Source of the DNA: Providencia rustigianii DSM 4541
Lineage (GTDB): Bacteria; Pseudomonadota; Gammaproteobacteria; Enterobacterales; Enterobacteriaceae
Direction: 5' to 3'
NCBI RefSeq assembly: GCF_000156395.1
Contig: NZ_GG703818.1
Location: 926 to 46,127, forward strand
DNA length: 45,202 bases
Below the pieces are notes generated by a model. The model ran no database searches. It was not told the origin of the DNA and saw nothing but the letters and a program-made list of their open reading frames with translations. The position numbers were made by a program, and so were the translations under genes. Shown here piece by piece: positions 28,231 to 39,600 of the stretch; within the stretch, counting starts at the first letter, position 1; every line of letters starts with the position of its first letter.

Positions 28231-29484
28231 ATGAATATTGTTGACCGTTTTATTTCTTATACAAAAATTAACACCACCACCAATAGGGAAAAAGGCGCTG
28301 CGGGTATCATGCCATCATCTGAAGGTCAGCGCGTATTAGCTAAACAGCTGGTTCAAGAGCTTGAAGGCTTGGGTCTACAAGATATTAAGCTACGTGACAC
28401 GGCGATTGTGACGGCAACCTTACCGTCCAACCTTGACTACGATGTTCCTACCGTGGCTTTCTTTGGGCACTTAGATACCAGTGCAGAGCAGACTAACGAT
28501 ACCAAAGCACAAATATTGCCTTATACTGGCGAAGATATTTGTATGAATAAAGAACTCAATATTTATCTGCGTAAAAGTGAGTTCCCTGAGCTCGAAAACT
28601 ATCTCGGTGATGACATCATAGTGACCGATGGCACCAGCCTACTCGGTGCCGATGATAAAGCGGCTATCGCATCAATTATGGATATGCTGCAATACTTCAA
28701 ACAAAATCCAGAAATCAAACACGGTACCATCAAAGTCGGTTTCGTTCCTGACGAAGAACAAGGCCTGCGTGGAGCAAAAGTATTTGATGTCCAAGAATTT
28801 GGCGCTGATTTTGCCTACACATTAGATTGCTGCGGTATTGGCGAGTTAGTGTATGAAAACTGGAATGCCGGCGATGTGGAAATCGTCTTTACCGGAAAAT
28901 CTGCTCACCCGATGTCTGCAAAAGGCAAATTAGTTAACTCCCTGCTGATGGCACAGAAGTTTATCGCCATGTTACCCGGCGGTGAAGCACCAGAGTATAC
29001 CGAAAATCGTGAAGGTTATTACTGGGTTAAACAGATGTCAGGTAACAGCGCACGTACCGTTCTTAAAATGGATGTTCGTGACTTTACCGAAGAAGGCTAC
29101 CGCTCCCGTATGGCATTCTTGAAAAAATTAGCGAGTCACTGTGAAGATCTATGGGGACCAGAAAGTGTCACTTGTACACTGGCTGATCGCTACTCTAACG
29201 TTTACAACAGCCTGCAAGGTGAAAACCGCTATCCAATTGATATTGCTCACGCAGCTTACCAAGCTTGTGGAATTACACCAAAAGTAATCCCAATGCGTGG
29301 AGGCTATGATGGCGCGGCGTTATCGCAAAATGGGCTACCTTGTCCAAATATTTTCACCGGAGCACATAACTTCCACTCCATCTATGAATACCTGCCAGTG
29401 AAATCATTGTACGCCGCAAGTGATGTTCTGAAGCAAGTAGTGCAAATCACTGCTGAGCGTTTCAAGCCAGGAGCTAATGCATGA
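28231..29484 (+). CDS. pepT: Peptidase T (tripeptide aminopeptidase, M20 family)
   Basis: A cytoplasmic dizinc enzyme releasing the N-terminal residue of tripeptides. The 417-residue product shows the M20 metal ligands and catalytic residues: FFGHLDTS, LLGADDKAAIA, PDEEQG with the general base Glu, the Asp in YTLDCC and the late His in GAHNFHS. It is a diverged member, clearly different from E. coli PepT. An ATG at 28222 is in frame but sits directly against GGAGA. The ATG at 28231 is better spaced and gives MNIVDRFISYTKI. It is co-transcribed with the transporter gene that overlaps its stop codon. Confidence 0.9.
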   Translation: MNIVDRFISYTKINTTTNREKGAAGIMPSSEGQRVLAKQLVQELEGLGLQDIKLRDTAIVTATLPSNLDYDVPTVAFFGHLDTSAEQTNDTKAQILPYTGEDICMNKELNIYLRKSEFPELENYLGDDIIVTDGTSLLGADDKAAIASIMDMLQYFKQNPEIKHGTIKVGFVPDEEQGLRGAKVFDVQEFGADFAYTLDCCGIGELVYENWNAGDVEIVFTGKSAHPMSAKGKLVNSLLMAQKFIAMLPGGEAPEYTENREGYYWVKQMSGNSARTVLKMDVRDFTEEGYRSRMAFLKKLASHCEDLWGPESVTCTLADRYSNVYNSLQGENRYPIDIAHAAYQACGITPKVIPMRGGYDGAALSQNGLPCPNIFTGAHNFHSIYEYLPVKSLYAASDVLKQVVQITAERFKPGANA

Positions 29485-30854
29485 TCCCAATTCTAACGGT
29501 TCTGATTGTCGTTGTTTTGGTTGCTCGGTTTATTTTGAAAGGCTACAAGGCTGAACCTGTCTTATTAATTGCAGGTTTAGTCTTGATGATCTGTACCCTC
29601 GCTCTTGGCTGGGGTCCAATTCTACCAAAAAGCGTAGCAACCACCGGTATCACTTGGCTTGACCCATTCGAAGTGATGCGAGACCTATTTAGTAGCCGTG
29701 CCGCAGACCTTGGTCTGATGATTATGGCGCTGATGGGGTTTGCACACTATATGGATCATATTGGTGCGAACGAAGCCGTTGTTCGTGTTGCCACTAAGCC
29801 GCTGAAAAATATGCGCTCACCTTATGTGCTGCTATTTTTCTCTTTCTTGCTTGCCAGTATTTTGCAATTAGCGATCCCTTCCGCAACAGGTTTAGCCGTC
29901 TTGTTAATGGGAACCATGTTCCCAATCATGATCGGTTTAGGTCTATCACCCGCTTCAGCGGCTGGGGTCATCGCGACATCCCTTGGTGTGGCCTATACGC
30001 CAACGGCGATTGATGCTATCCGTGGTGCGAAAGCCGTCGACATGTCGGTAGTTGAATATGTGCTTTACTACCAAGGGCCTGCGGCGTTAGCCACTGTGCT
30101 GGTGGTTGGTATTACCCATATTTTCTGGCAACGTCATTGCGATCGCAAACAAGGTTTTGTGCCGGAAATTGGTAAAGCCGTTCAATCTCATGATAAGGAA
30201 AAAGTCGCTAAATCCGTACCGGGTTATTATGCGATTTTACCGATGCTTCCCATCATTATGGCGGTAGGCTCTTCTAACCTGTTTTTTGAAGGTATTCATC
30301 TCGATGTTGTGACCATTGTACTGATTGCGATGGCGATCTGTATGGTGCTTGAAACCGTCCGAGTGCGTAATTTCAAACAGGTCTGCAATGGGTTCCAAAC
30401 GTTTTTAAATGGAATGGGGCACGCGTTCAGTAATGTGGTCGGGCTTCTGGTTGCCGCAGGCGTATTTGCTCACGGTATCAAAGTCAGTGGTGCCATTGAC
30501 CAACTCATTCTCGGTGCTGAATCCGTTGGTTTACCACCATTTGCGATGGCGATTGTGTTCGCATTAGTCACATTAGCCGCAGCAATTATTATGGGTTCAG
30601 GTAATGCGCCATTCTTAGCCTTTGTGGAGTTAATACCACAAATCGCTCACAGTATGGGCGTTAACCCAATCGCAATGATCCTGCCAATGCAGCAGGCTTC
30701 TCATATGGGGCGTGGTATGTCACCAGTTTCTGGGGTGATTATTGCAGTATCCAGTGGGGCTAAGCTTCAGCCGTTCGATGTGGTGAAACGAACCGCTGTA
30801 CCATTAATGGTCGGGTTTGTCGCTCACTGCGCTATCATCGGGATTTTTTACTAA
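29481..30854 (+). CDS. dcuC: DcuC-family C4-dicarboxylate transporter
   Basis: A 457-residue inner-membrane protein with roughly 12 hydrophobic segments, related over its length to E. coli DcuC, as in ADLGLMIMALMGFAHYMDHIGAN, SATGLAVLLMGTMFP, GSGNAPFLAFVE and SPVSGVIIAVS. DcuC exchanges or exports succinate in anaerobic growth. Its start overlaps the pepT stop by 4 bp (ATGA), so the two are translationally coupled. The substrate may differ from that of DcuC: pairing with a peptidase could mean aspartate or another amino-acid-derived acid. Confidence 0.85.
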   Translation: MIPILTVLIVVVLVARFILKGYKAEPVLLIAGLVLMICTLALGWGPILPKSVATTGITWLDPFEVMRDLFSSRAADLGLMIMALMGFAHYMDHIGANEAVVRVATKPLKNMRSPYVLLFFSFLLASILQLAIPSATGLAVLLMGTMFPIMIGLGLSPASAAGVIATSLGVAYTPTAIDAIRGAKAVDMSVVEYVLYYQGPAALATVLVVGITHIFWQRHCDRKQGFVPEIGKAVQSHDKEKVAKSVPGYYAILPMLPIIMAVGSSNLFFEGIHLDVVTIVLIAMAICMVLETVRVRNFKQVCNGFQTFLNGMGHAFSNVVGLLVAAGVFAHGIKVSGAIDQLILGAESVGLPPFAMAIVFALVTLAAAIIMGSGNAPFLAFVELIPQIAHSMGVNPIAMILPMQQASHMGRGMSPVSGVIIAVSSGAKLQPFDVVKRTAVPLMVGFVAHCAIIGIFY

Positions 30855-30900
30855 CTCTAGCGATAGTGTGTAATTAATGTAGCTTAAAGCTCGTTGCATA

Positions 30901-30938
30901 TAAGGCCCCTATGAATATCGTTGAGGGCCTTATTTCTT
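30901..30938 (+). terminator. Terminator of pepT-dcuC
   Basis: TAAGGCCC (30901-30908) pairs with GGGCCTTA (30925-30932) and is followed by TTTCTTT. A further weak hairpin ACGAAAAT / ATTTTCGT (30994-31014) lies between it and the next, leftward gene and may end transcription from that side. Confidence 0.75.
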
Positions 30939-31027
30939 TAATAAATCCCATTATTACGTTTTTCTAGTACAGAAAGATCGACAGAAATCATACACGAAAA
31001 TGAATTATTTTCGTTCTGAAGCACACT

Positions 31028-31495
31028 CTAATCAACGTCATTACCCAAGATAATAATCTGCTGCCACTCACTTAACATACTCTCGGTGAGCAATAGAATT
31101 TCATGCCCATTATTGATAACCACGCCTGGGGTTGATAGCTTCAATTGTAATTTATCAGCAGCTTTGATAGAACTTAGCTGTTTATTCGAGAGTTGGGCAT
31201 GAAAGATAATACTGTCACCGCTGTAGTAACAGTCACATAGTAGTACTTCTTCCTGTACGGTATCTGTTTGAAGAAAAGCAGTGGAATGAATATCTCCACA
31301 ATGATATTCAGCATCGTAATCTAGCCATATCACATCTTCCGTTTTAGAACGATAAGCATCGCTATATATTTCGATTTCATATTCAGGCTTTTCCTTCTCA
31401 ATTCGGTAGAACATAATGGATGTATTATCATTGAGTCGTGAACTACTGACTAATAAAACCTGTCCATCCTGTTTTTCTTCGGTAATTGGCGCCAA
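31028..31495 (-). CDS. Hypothetical protein
   Basis: I do not recognise this protein. It is acidic, soluble, without signal peptide or membrane segment, with a beta-rich appearance (VLLVSSSRLNDNTSIMFYRI, then alternating hydrophobics) and a CDCYYSG segment. The longest frame starts with TTG at 31519 (163 residues) without a ribosome site. A TTG at 31495 has GAGG 8 bp upstream, so I prefer it (155 residues). The 3' end of another frame (31506-31634) overlaps that leader. Small acidic proteins of this kind include immunity proteins, but nothing here proves that. Confidence 0.55.
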   Translation of the reverse strand: MAPITEEKQDGQVLLVSSSRLNDNTSIMFYRIEKEKPEYEIEIYSDAYRSKTEDVIWLDYDAEYHCGDIHSTAFLQTDTVQEEVLLCDCYYSGDSIIFHAQLSNKQLSSIKAADKLQLKLSTPGVVINNGHEILLLTESMLSEWQQIIILGNDVD

Positions 31496-31505
31496 TATAT
31501 TATCC

Positions 31506-31634
31506 TCAATAACTTTCAATTAATTCATCAAGTTCAACATTATCTTTCCCACTGTATTCGTTTTTTATAATAGAGACTAGTAAAGGAAATAAATTTGAAG
31601 TCCCCTTAGCAACAATAACTTTCGACAAAACCAA
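31506..31634 (-). pseudogene. C-terminal fragment of an unknown protein
   Basis: A 42-codon protein-like frame (SKVIVAKGTSNLFPLL... ending DELIESY) with a stop 8 bp before the preferred start of the next gene. Upstream the frame stays open for a few codons to a TAA near 31660. Only TTG codons could start it, with no ribosome site. It looks like the tail of a decayed gene, or a very small gene coupled to its neighbour. Confidence 0.35.
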
Positions 31635-31730
31635 ATAGATGAAAAATGACGTAGTTTATCGCAATATTTTACTTTTAAACTCCATAACATCCGTTCGGTT
31701 ATTAAGCCTGCAATTTTAGACCTTCAGGGG

Positions 31731-32207
31731 TTAGTGCTTACACCGGCAATCTGAATGATGATGCCCACTCTGAACGTCATTTTCACCACAGCAGGCATCA
31801 ATAGCTTTATTTATAATATTAGCCAGTGAGTTTACTGTGGTAAGGATCGCTGGGAGCTGTTCACACACATTTGCACAATCCGAAGCTTCCCTCAGAGGTT
31901 TGCTTGATGGGAGTAGACTATCACAGAGAATTTCTTGCAATACTAGAGAAAAATTAGCAATTCCTGTGGTGTAAATATAGGCACGACCTCCCGTTTTTTC
32001 AGTTAATCGAGCATACTCTTTGGTTATACTGTCCCTATCGGTAAGGCTAGGAAAACGGTCAAGGTTTGTAGTGGAATCATCAGGAGTTCCCTGATAAGTA
32101 TACACTTTAACGTAGGTATTTTGGGCAATGGTAATCGCTTCATTATTTGATAAATCGTGGAGATGCTCACCGTAGTCATTAGAAAATAAATTCGTTGTAA
32201 TAACAGC
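31731..32207 (-). pseudogene. 5'-truncated unknown protein with Cys/His-rich tail
   Basis: The first usable start is a GTG at 32103-32105 (124 residues) without a ribosome site. The same frame stays open for another 34 codons upstream with convincing protein sequence (TNLFSNDYGEHLHDLSNNEA), up to an in-frame TGA at 32208-32210, and contains no ATG, GTG or TTG. That suggests the 5' end has been lost about 20 bp from the rpoC terminator. The C terminus is CCGENDV...HHHSDCRCKH, a possible metal-binding tail. I do not recognise the family. Confidence 0.5.
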
Positions 32208-32225
32208 TCAAAAATTTATGGATAA

Positions 32226-32260
32226 AACAAAAAAAAACCGGTGCCTTTCGACACCGGTTT
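32226..32260 (-). terminator. Terminator of the rpoBC operon
   Basis: On the minus strand a 9-bp stem AAACCGGTG / CACCGGTTT (32235-32243 with 32252-32260) is followed by nine T residues and a second T-run. It lies 28 bp after the rpoC stop. Confidence 0.95.
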
Positions 32261-32288
32261 CTATCAAGCTACTTTGCTAAATCAGTGA

Positions 32289-35200
32289 TTAGTTCTGATT
32301 ATCGCTAGAGAAGCCTGCATTTAACAGTTCTGCTAAGTTCGCTGTTGCTTCGTCTGCGCTAACTTGTGGAGCATCCACAACATCGCTCAGATGACGACGA
32401 CGAATACGATCTTGGTGATACGCAAAACCAGTACCCGCTGGGATCAGACGTCCAACAATAACGTTCTCTTTCAGACCGCGCAGCTCATCACGTTTACCTG
32501 CTACCGCAGCTTCTGTCAGTACGCGAGTCGTTTCTTGGAACGATGCTGCCGAGATAAAGGATTCTGTTGCCAGAGATGCCTTAGTAATACCCAACAGATC
32601 ACGACCAAAGTTAGCTGGAATTTTACCTTCATTTTCCAGTTTACGGTTCGCAACTTTAACGCGAGAGTACTCAACCTGCTCACCTTCGAGGAATTCAGAG
32701 CTTCCTGAATCTTCGATGGTAACTTTACGCAGCATCTGACGAACGATAACTTCAATGTGTTTATCGTTAATCTTAACGCCTTGTAAGCGGTAAACTTCCT
32801 GAACTTCGTTGGTGATATAACGAGTCACAGCATGAACACCACGCAGACGCAGGATGTCATGTGGAGACTCTGGACCATCAGATACTACGTCACCACGTTC
32901 AACAATTTCACCTTCGAACACGTTCAGCTGACGCCATTTAGGGATCATCTCTTCGTACGGCTCAGAACCATCTAATGGCGTGATAACCAGACGACGTTTA
33001 CCTTTGGTTTCTTTACCAAACGAGATAATACCGCTGATTTCTGCCAGGATTGCAGGTTCTTTCGGACGACGTGCTTCGAACAAGTCAGCAACGCGTGGCA
33101 GACCACCCGTGATATCTTTAGTACCCACAGATTCTTGTGGAATACGCGCTAAAGTATCACCGGCATTGATAGAGACACCGTCATCTAACTGAACAATTGC
33201 GTTACCCGGTAAGAAATACTGAGCAGGCATGTCTGTGTTAGGAATCAGAACATCTTTACCATTTGCATCGATTACACGCAGTGCAGGACGTAAGTCTTTA
33301 CCAGCACTGGTACGCTCAGCGGTATCCATAACAACGATTGAAGATAGACCGGTTAACTCATCAGTTTGACGAGTCATTGACAGACCTTCAAGCATGTCAG
33401 AGAAGCTGATAATACCTGATACTTCACTGACAACTGGCATTGTATGTGGATCCCAGTTTGCAACGGTTTCACCGCCAGTTACTGAAGCTCCATCGCCTTT
33501 CGTCAGATGCGCACCGTAAGGAACTTTATAGCTCTCTTTAGTACGACCGAATTCGTCAATCAGACGCAATTCTGTATTACGAGAAGTAATAACCAGTTTG
33601 CCTTCCGTGTTAGTGACGTATTTCGCATTAAACAGTTTCAGGGTACCAGAGTTACGAACTTGGATGCTAGATTCTGCTGCCGCACGAGATGCCGCACCAC
33701 CGATGTGGAACGTACGCATCGTCAGCTGTGTACCCGGCTCACCGATTGATTGTGCCGCGATAACACCGATAGCTTCACCTTTGTTGATGATATGACCACG
33801 AGCAAGGTCACGACCATAACAGTGAGCACACACACCGAAGTCAGTTTCACAACTTACAACGGAACGTACTTTCACGCTGTCAACAGAGTTAGCTTCTAAC
33901 AGGTCACACAGTTTTTCGTGTAACAGTGTATTACGTGGAACCAGAATATCTGCAGTACCTGGGATCAGGATATCTTCTGCAGTTACACGTCCAAGTACAC
34001 GTTCACGCAGTGGTTCTTTAACGTCGCCACCCTCGATAACCGGAGTCATCAGGATACCTTCGTGAGTACCACAGTCATCTTCAGTGACGACCAAGTCCTG
34101 AGCAACGTCAACTAAACGACGAGTCAGATAACCGGAGTTCGCAGTTTTCAATGCGGTATCCGCAAGACCTTTACGAGCACCGTGAGTAGAAATAAAGTAC
34201 TGGAGAACGTTCAGACCTTCACGGAAGTTTGCCGTGATTGGTGTTTCGATGATTGAGCCATCTGGCTTAGCCATCAGACCACGCATACCCGCTAGCTGAC
34301 GAATCTGCGCAGCAGAACCACGAGCACCGGAGTCGGCCATCATAAAGATACTGTTGAATGAAACTTGTTGTTCTTCTTCACCATCACGGTTGATGACAGC
34401 TTCAGTAGACAAGTTTTCCATCATCGCTTTAGCAACACGTTCGTTTGCTGCAGCCCAGATATCGATAACTTTGTTGTAACGTTCGCCTGCTGTAACCAGA
34501 CCAGACTGGAACTGTTCCTGAATTTCTGCAACTTCTGCTTCGGCTTCAGCGATGATCCCAGCTTTTTTCTCTGGAATAACCATATCGTCGATACCAACCG
34601 ATGCACCAGAACGTGCCGCATAGGCAAAACCGGTATACATGATTTGGTCGGCAAAAATAACAGTCGGCTTCAGACCCAGTACGCGGTAACAAGTATTCAG
34701 CATTTTAGAGATCGCTTTTTTACCTAACGCCTGGTTAACCAGAGAGTACGGCAGACCTTTCGGTACGATCATCCATAAAATTGCACGACCAACAGTGGTA
34801 TCAACTAAACCAGTGTTAATCGTAATGTTACCTTCACTGTCTTTAACTTCTTCAGTGATACGAACTTTAACGCGGGCATGCAGTGAAGCATGACCTGAAC
34901 GGTAAACGCGCTCAGCTTCTTTAGGACCGGCTAATACCATGCCCTCGCCCTTCGCGTTTACGCAGTCACGCGTCATGTAGTAGATACCCAATACAACGTC
35001 CTGAGAAGGAACGATGATAGGCTCACCACTTGCAGGTGACAGAATGTTGTTTGTTGACATCATCAACGCACGTGCTTCTAACTGAGCTTCCAGAGTCAGA
35101 GGAACGTGTACCGCCATTTGGTCACCATCGAAGTCGGCGTTATATGCCGCACAAACTAATGGGTGCAATTGGATAGCTTTACCTTCGATCAGAATTGGTT

Positions 35201-36512
35201 CGAAAGCTTGGATACCCAGACGGTGAAGTGTTGGTGCACGGTTCAGCATAACTGGGTGTTCGCGGATAACTTCATCCAAGATATCCCAAACAACCGCTTC
35301 TTCGCGCTCAACCATTTTCTTCGCAGCTTTGATGGTTGTTGCCAGACCACGTAATTCTAATTTGCCATAGATAAATGGTTTGAATAATTCAAGAGCCATT
35401 TTCTTAGGCAGACCGCACTGATGCAGACGCAGGTATGGACCTACGGTGATTACAGAACGACCAGAATAGTCAACACGCTTACCAAGTAAGTTCTGACGGA
35501 AACGACCTTGTTTACCTTTGATCATATCGGCCAAAGATTTCAGAGGACGTTTGTTAGAACCAGTGATTGCGCGACCACGACGACCGTTATCTAACAGTGC
35601 ATCAACCGCTTCTTGCAGCATACGTTTTTCGTTACGTACGATGATGTCTGGCGCAGCCAGATCCAGAAGACGTTTCAGACGGTTATTACGGTTGATTACG
35701 CGGCGATACAGATCGTTCAGATCTGAAGTCGCGAAACGACCGCCATCCAATGGAACTAATGGACGTAAATCTGGTGGTAAAACTGGCAGAACGTTTAAGA
35801 TCATCCACTCTGGTTTGTTACCAGATTGAATGAATGCTTCTAACAGTTTGATACGCTTAGTCAGCTTTTTACGTTTAGTTTCAGAGTTAGTTTCGTTTAA
35901 CTCTTCACGCAGCGTTTCACACTCGTTCTCAAGATCGAGGTTTTTCAGCAGACCTTGGATTGCTTCCGCACCCATTTTCGCGTCAAATTCGTCACCGAAC
36001 TCTTCCAGCGCATCTAAATATTGCTCTTCTGTCAGAATCTGTGCGCGTTCAAGGCTGGTCATACCGCCTTCAACAACAACATATGATTCAAAATACAGAA
36101 CGCGTTCGATATCACGCAGTGGCATATCAAGCAGCAAACCGATACGGGATGGTAGTGATTTTAAGAACCAAATATGTGCAGTCGGAGATGCGAGTTCAAT
36201 ATGACCCATACGCTCACGACGGACTTTAGTTTGTGTAACTTCAACGCCACACTTCTCACAAATCACACCACGGTGTTTTAAACGTTTGTACTTACCGCAT
36301 AAACATTCGTAATCTTTTACTGGCCCGAAAATACGCGCACAGAAAAGACCATCACGCTCAGGTTTGAACGTACGGTAGTTTATGGTTTCTGGCTTTTTAA
36401 CTTCACCGAATGACCATGAACGGATCATGTCAGGTGATGCCAGAGCAATTTTGATCGCATCAAACTCTTCGGTCTTGGTTTGCGCTTTCAGAAACTTTAT
36501 TAAGTCTTTCAC
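32289..36512 (-). CDS. rpoC: RNA polymerase subunit beta'
   Basis: The 1407-residue catalytic subunit, the same length as in E. coli. The N-terminal zinc finger is visible as CLCGKY...CEKC near residues 70-88, the active-site magnesium loop as NADFDGDQM near residue 460, and the second zinc site as [20 protein letters not shown]. Bridge helix and trigger loop stretches such as [12 protein letters not shown] and RTFHIGG are intact. It is downstream of rpoB after a 115-bp gap with two hairpins and is closed by a strong terminator. Confidence 0.99.
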   Translation of the reverse strand: MKDLIKFLKAQTKTEEFDAIKIALASPDMIRSWSFGEVKKPETINYRTFKPERDGLFCARIFGPVKDYECLCGKYKRLKHRGVICEKCGVEVTQTKVRRERMGHIELASPTAHIWFLKSLPSRIGLLLDMPLRDIERVLYFESYVVVEGGMTSLERAQILTEEQYLDALEEFGDEFDAKMGAEAIQGLLKNLDLENECETLREELNETNSETKRKKLTKRIKLLEAFIQSGNKPEWMILNVLPVLPPDLRPLVPLDGGRFATSDLNDLYRRVINRNNRLKRLLDLAAPDIIVRNEKRMLQEAVDALLDNGRRGRAITGSNKRPLKSLADMIKGKQGRFRQNLLGKRVDYSGRSVITVGPYLRLHQCGLPKKMALELFKPFIYGKLELRGLATTIKAAKKMVEREEAVVWDILDEVIREHPVMLNRAPTLHRLGIQAFEPILIEGKAIQLHPLVCAAYNADFDGDQMAVHVPLTLEAQLEARALMMSTNNILSPASGEPIIVPSQDVVLGIYYMTRDCVNAKGEGMVLAGPKEAERVYRSGHASLHARVKVRITEEVKDSEGNITINTGLVDTTVGRAILWMIVPKGLPYSLVNQALGKKAISKMLNTCYRVLGLKPTVIFADQIMYTGFAYAARSGASVGIDDMVIPEKKAGIIAEAEAEVAEIQEQFQSGLVTAGERYNKVIDIWAAANERVAKAMMENLSTEAVINRDGEEEQQVSFNSIFMMADSGARGSAAQIRQLAGMRGLMAKPDGSIIETPITANFREGLNVLQYFISTHGARKGLADTALKTANSGYLTRRLVDVAQDLVVTEDDCGTHEGILMTPVIEGGDVKEPLRERVLGRVTAEDILIPGTADILVPRNTLLHEKLCDLLEANSVDSVKVRSVVSCETDFGVCAHCYGRDLARGHIINKGEAIGVIAAQSIGEPGTQLTMRTFHIGGAASRAAAESSIQVRNSGTLKLFNAKYVTNTEGKLVITSRNTELRLIDEFGRTKESYKVPYGAHLTKGDGASVTGGETVANWDPHTMPVVSEVSGIISFSDMLEGLSMTRQTDELTGLSSIVVMDTAERTSAGKDLRPALRVIDANGKDVLIPNTDMPAQYFLPGNAIVQLDDGVSINAGDTLARIPQESVGTKDITGGLPRVADLFEARRPKEPAILAEISGIISFGKETKGKRRLVITPLDGSEPYEEMIPKWRQLNVFEGEIVERGDVVSDGPESPHDILRLRGVHAVTRYITNEVQEVYRLQGVKINDKHIEVIVRQMLRKVTIEDSGSSEFLEGEQVEYSRVKVANRKLENEGKIPANFGRDLLGITKASLATESFISAASFQETTRVLTEAAVAGKRDELRGLKENVIVGRLIPAGTGFAYHQDRIRRRHLSDVVDAPQVSADEATANLAELLNAGFSSDNQN

Positions 36513-36542
36513 AAAATGCTCCTGTCGGAGTTAGACCTATTG

Positions 36543-36617
36543 GGCGAGAGGTCAAGCCACTCTCGCCAAATCCCAGTACTTACATCGGCCGGAAGACTGA
36601 AAATCAGACCTTCCGGC
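36543..36617 (-). other. Two hairpins in the rpoB-rpoC spacer
   Basis: One stem pairs GGCGAGAG (36543-36550) with CTCTCGCC (36560-36567). The other pairs GCCGGAAG (36588-36595) with CTTCCGGC (36610-36617) and continues inward with CTGA / TCAG. Neither is followed by a T-run on the minus strand, so they are more likely mRNA structures or processing sites than terminators. Confidence 0.6.
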
Positions 36618-36627
36618 GCAAAACGAA

Positions 36628-39600
36628 TTACTCGTCTTCCAGTTCGATGTTGATACCCAGTGAACGGATTTCTTTCAGTAATACGTTGAAAGATTCCGGC
36701 ATGCCAGGTTCCATCTGATGGCTGCCATCGACGATGTTTTTATACATCTTCGTACGGCCGTTAACGTCATCCGATTTAACAGTAAGCATTTCTTGAAGAG
36801 TATAAGCTGCACCGTATGCTTCCAGTGCCCACACTTCCATCTCCCCGAAACGCTGACCACCGAACTGCGCTTTACCACCCAGCGGCTGCTGAGTAACCAA
36901 GCTGTAAGAACCAGTTGAACGGGCGTGCATCTTATCGTCAACCAAGTGGTTCAGTTTCAGCATATACATGTAGCCAACCGTAACCTGACGCTCAAACTTC
37001 TCACCAGTACGACCGTCGAACAATGTAATCTGACCTGAGGTTGGTAAACCAGCCAGTTTCAGCAGTTCTTTAATTTCTTTCTCTTTTGCACCATCAAATA
37101 CTGGTGTTGCAATTGGCATACCTTTTTTCAGGTTCTCAGCCAAACGCATAACTTCTTCATCAGAGAAAGTACTTAAGTCAACTTTCTGACGTGGATCATC
37201 ACCTAAATCATAAGCTTTCTGGATGAACTCACGCAGTTTGGCAACTTCTTGCTGCTGTTTAAGCATAGCATTGATTTTTTCACCAATACCTTTAGCAGCC
37301 ATACCTAAGTGGGTTTCCAGAATCTGACCGATGTTCATACGTGATGGTACGCCCAGCGGGTTCAGAACGATATCAACTGGGTTACCGTTTTCATCGTAAG
37401 GCATGTCTTCAACTGGGTTGATTTTTGAGATAACACCTTTGTTACCATGGCGACCCGCCATTTTATCACCCGGTTGGATCTGACGTTTAACAGCCAGATA
37501 AACCTTAACAATTTTCAGTACGCCTGGCGCCAGATCATCACCTTGGGTGATTTTACGACGTTTCGCGTCCAGTTTTTTCTCGAAATCAGATTTCAGTTCG
37601 TCATACTGTTCAGCTAATTGTTCTAACTGGTTCTGTTTCTCTTCGTCCGCTAATGATAATTCTAACCAACGGTCACGAGGCAGTTTGTCCAGTTTCTCAG
37701 CTTCAATACCACCGCTGATTAACACAGAACGGATACGAGAGAACAATGCAGATTCAAAAATACGCAGTTCTTCTGTTAAGTCTTTTTTCGCATCACGTAA
37801 CTGAGTTTCTTCGATTTCCAAAGCACGTTTGTCTTTCTCTACGCCGTCACGGGTAAATACCTGTACATCGATAACTGTACCGGAAACACCGTTAGGAATA
37901 CGTAAAGAAGAGTCTTTAACGTCTGACGCTTTTTCACCGAAGATAGCACGCAGCAGTTTCTCTTCTGGCGTTAATTGGGTTTCACCTTTAGGGGTTACTT
38001 TACCAACCAGAATATCGCCGCCTTTCACTTCTGCACCGATATAAACGATACCGGATTCATCAAGTTTAGACAGTGCTGCTTCACCAACGTTTGGAATATC
38101 CGCTGTGATTTCTTCAGGCCCTAATTTGGTGTCACGAGACACACAAGAGAGTTCCTGAATGTGAATAGTTGTGAAACGGTCTTCTTGAACAACACGCTCA
38201 GAAACTAAGATGGAGTCTTCGAAGTTATAACCATTCCATGGCATGAATGCCACGCGCATGTTTTGACCAAGAGCCAATTCACCGAGGTCTGTTGAAGGAC
38301 CATCAGCTAACACGTCACCACGTTCAACTGGTTCACCTAAAGATACGCAAGGCATCTGGTTAATACAGGTGTTCTGGTTAGAACGAGTGTACTTAGTCAG
38401 GTTATAGATATCGATTCCAGCTTCGCCCGGATACATCTCATCTTCGTTAACTTTGATAACGATACGAGAAGCATCAACGTATTGGACTGTACCACCACGT
38501 CTTGCTACCGCTGTAACACCGGAGTCAACCGCTACTGCACGTTCCATACCAGTACCGACTAATGGTTTGTCAGCACGTAAAGTAGGAACCGCTTGACGTT
38601 GCATGTTCGCACCCATCAATGCACGGTTAGCATCATCGTGTTCAAGGAATGGGATCAGAGACGCACCAACAGAAACAACCTGTTGAGTCGAAACGTCCAT
38701 ATATTCAACTTGTTCACGGCTGAATAAGCTTGATTCACCTTTGTTACGACAAGTAATCAGTTCTTCAATGAAACGACCATCGTCACTTAATACGGTGTTT
38801 GCCTGAGCAATGATGAAGTTACCTTCTTCAATTGCAGACAGGTAATGGATTTCATCCGTTACGATGCCATCACGAACTAAACGGTAAGGGGTTTCTAAGA
38901 AACCGTACTCATTGGTCTGTGCATAAACAGATAATGAGTTGATCAAACCGATGTTTGGACCTTCCGGCGTTTCGATTGGACATACACGACCGTAGTGAGT
39001 TGGGTGAACGTCACGTACTTCGAAGCCCGCACGTTCACGAGTCAGACCACCTGGGCCTAACGCAGAGATACGACGTTTGTGCGTGATTTCAGACAGTGGG
39101 TTGTTCTGGTCCATAAATTGAGACAGCTGGCTGGAACCAAAGAACTCTTTAACTGCGGCTGAAATTGGCTTAGCGTTGATCATATCCTGTGGCATTAATG
39201 CATCAAGGTCGCCCAGAGAAAGACGCTCTTTCACTGCACGCTCAACACGAACCAGACCTACACGGAATTGGTTCTCAGCCATTTCACCAACGGAACGAAT
39301 ACGACGGTTACCTAAGTGGTCGATATCATCCACTTCACCTCTACCGTTACGGATCTCAATGAGTTTTTTCATTACCTCAATGATATCTTCTTTGCTCAGG
39401 ATGCCTGAACCTTCAATCTCTTCACGGTTTAGTGAACGGTTGAATTTCATGCGACCTACAGCAGATAAATCGTAACGATCTTCAGAGAAGAATAAGTTTT
39501 CGAATAGGTTTTCTGCGGCTTCGCGTGTTGGTGGCTCACCAGGACGCATCATACGGTAAATTTCTACCAATGCGCTTAAACGATCGTTAGTTGGGTCGAC

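Noticed and set aside
32106-32182. Out-of-frame ATG frame starting MTTVSISTIYQIM
   Set aside because: It overlaps the truncated frame in another phase, has no ribosome site, and its composition looks non-coding.
38600-39200. Rifampicin-resistance substitutions in rpoB
   Set aside because: The resistance region reads wild type at every position I compared.
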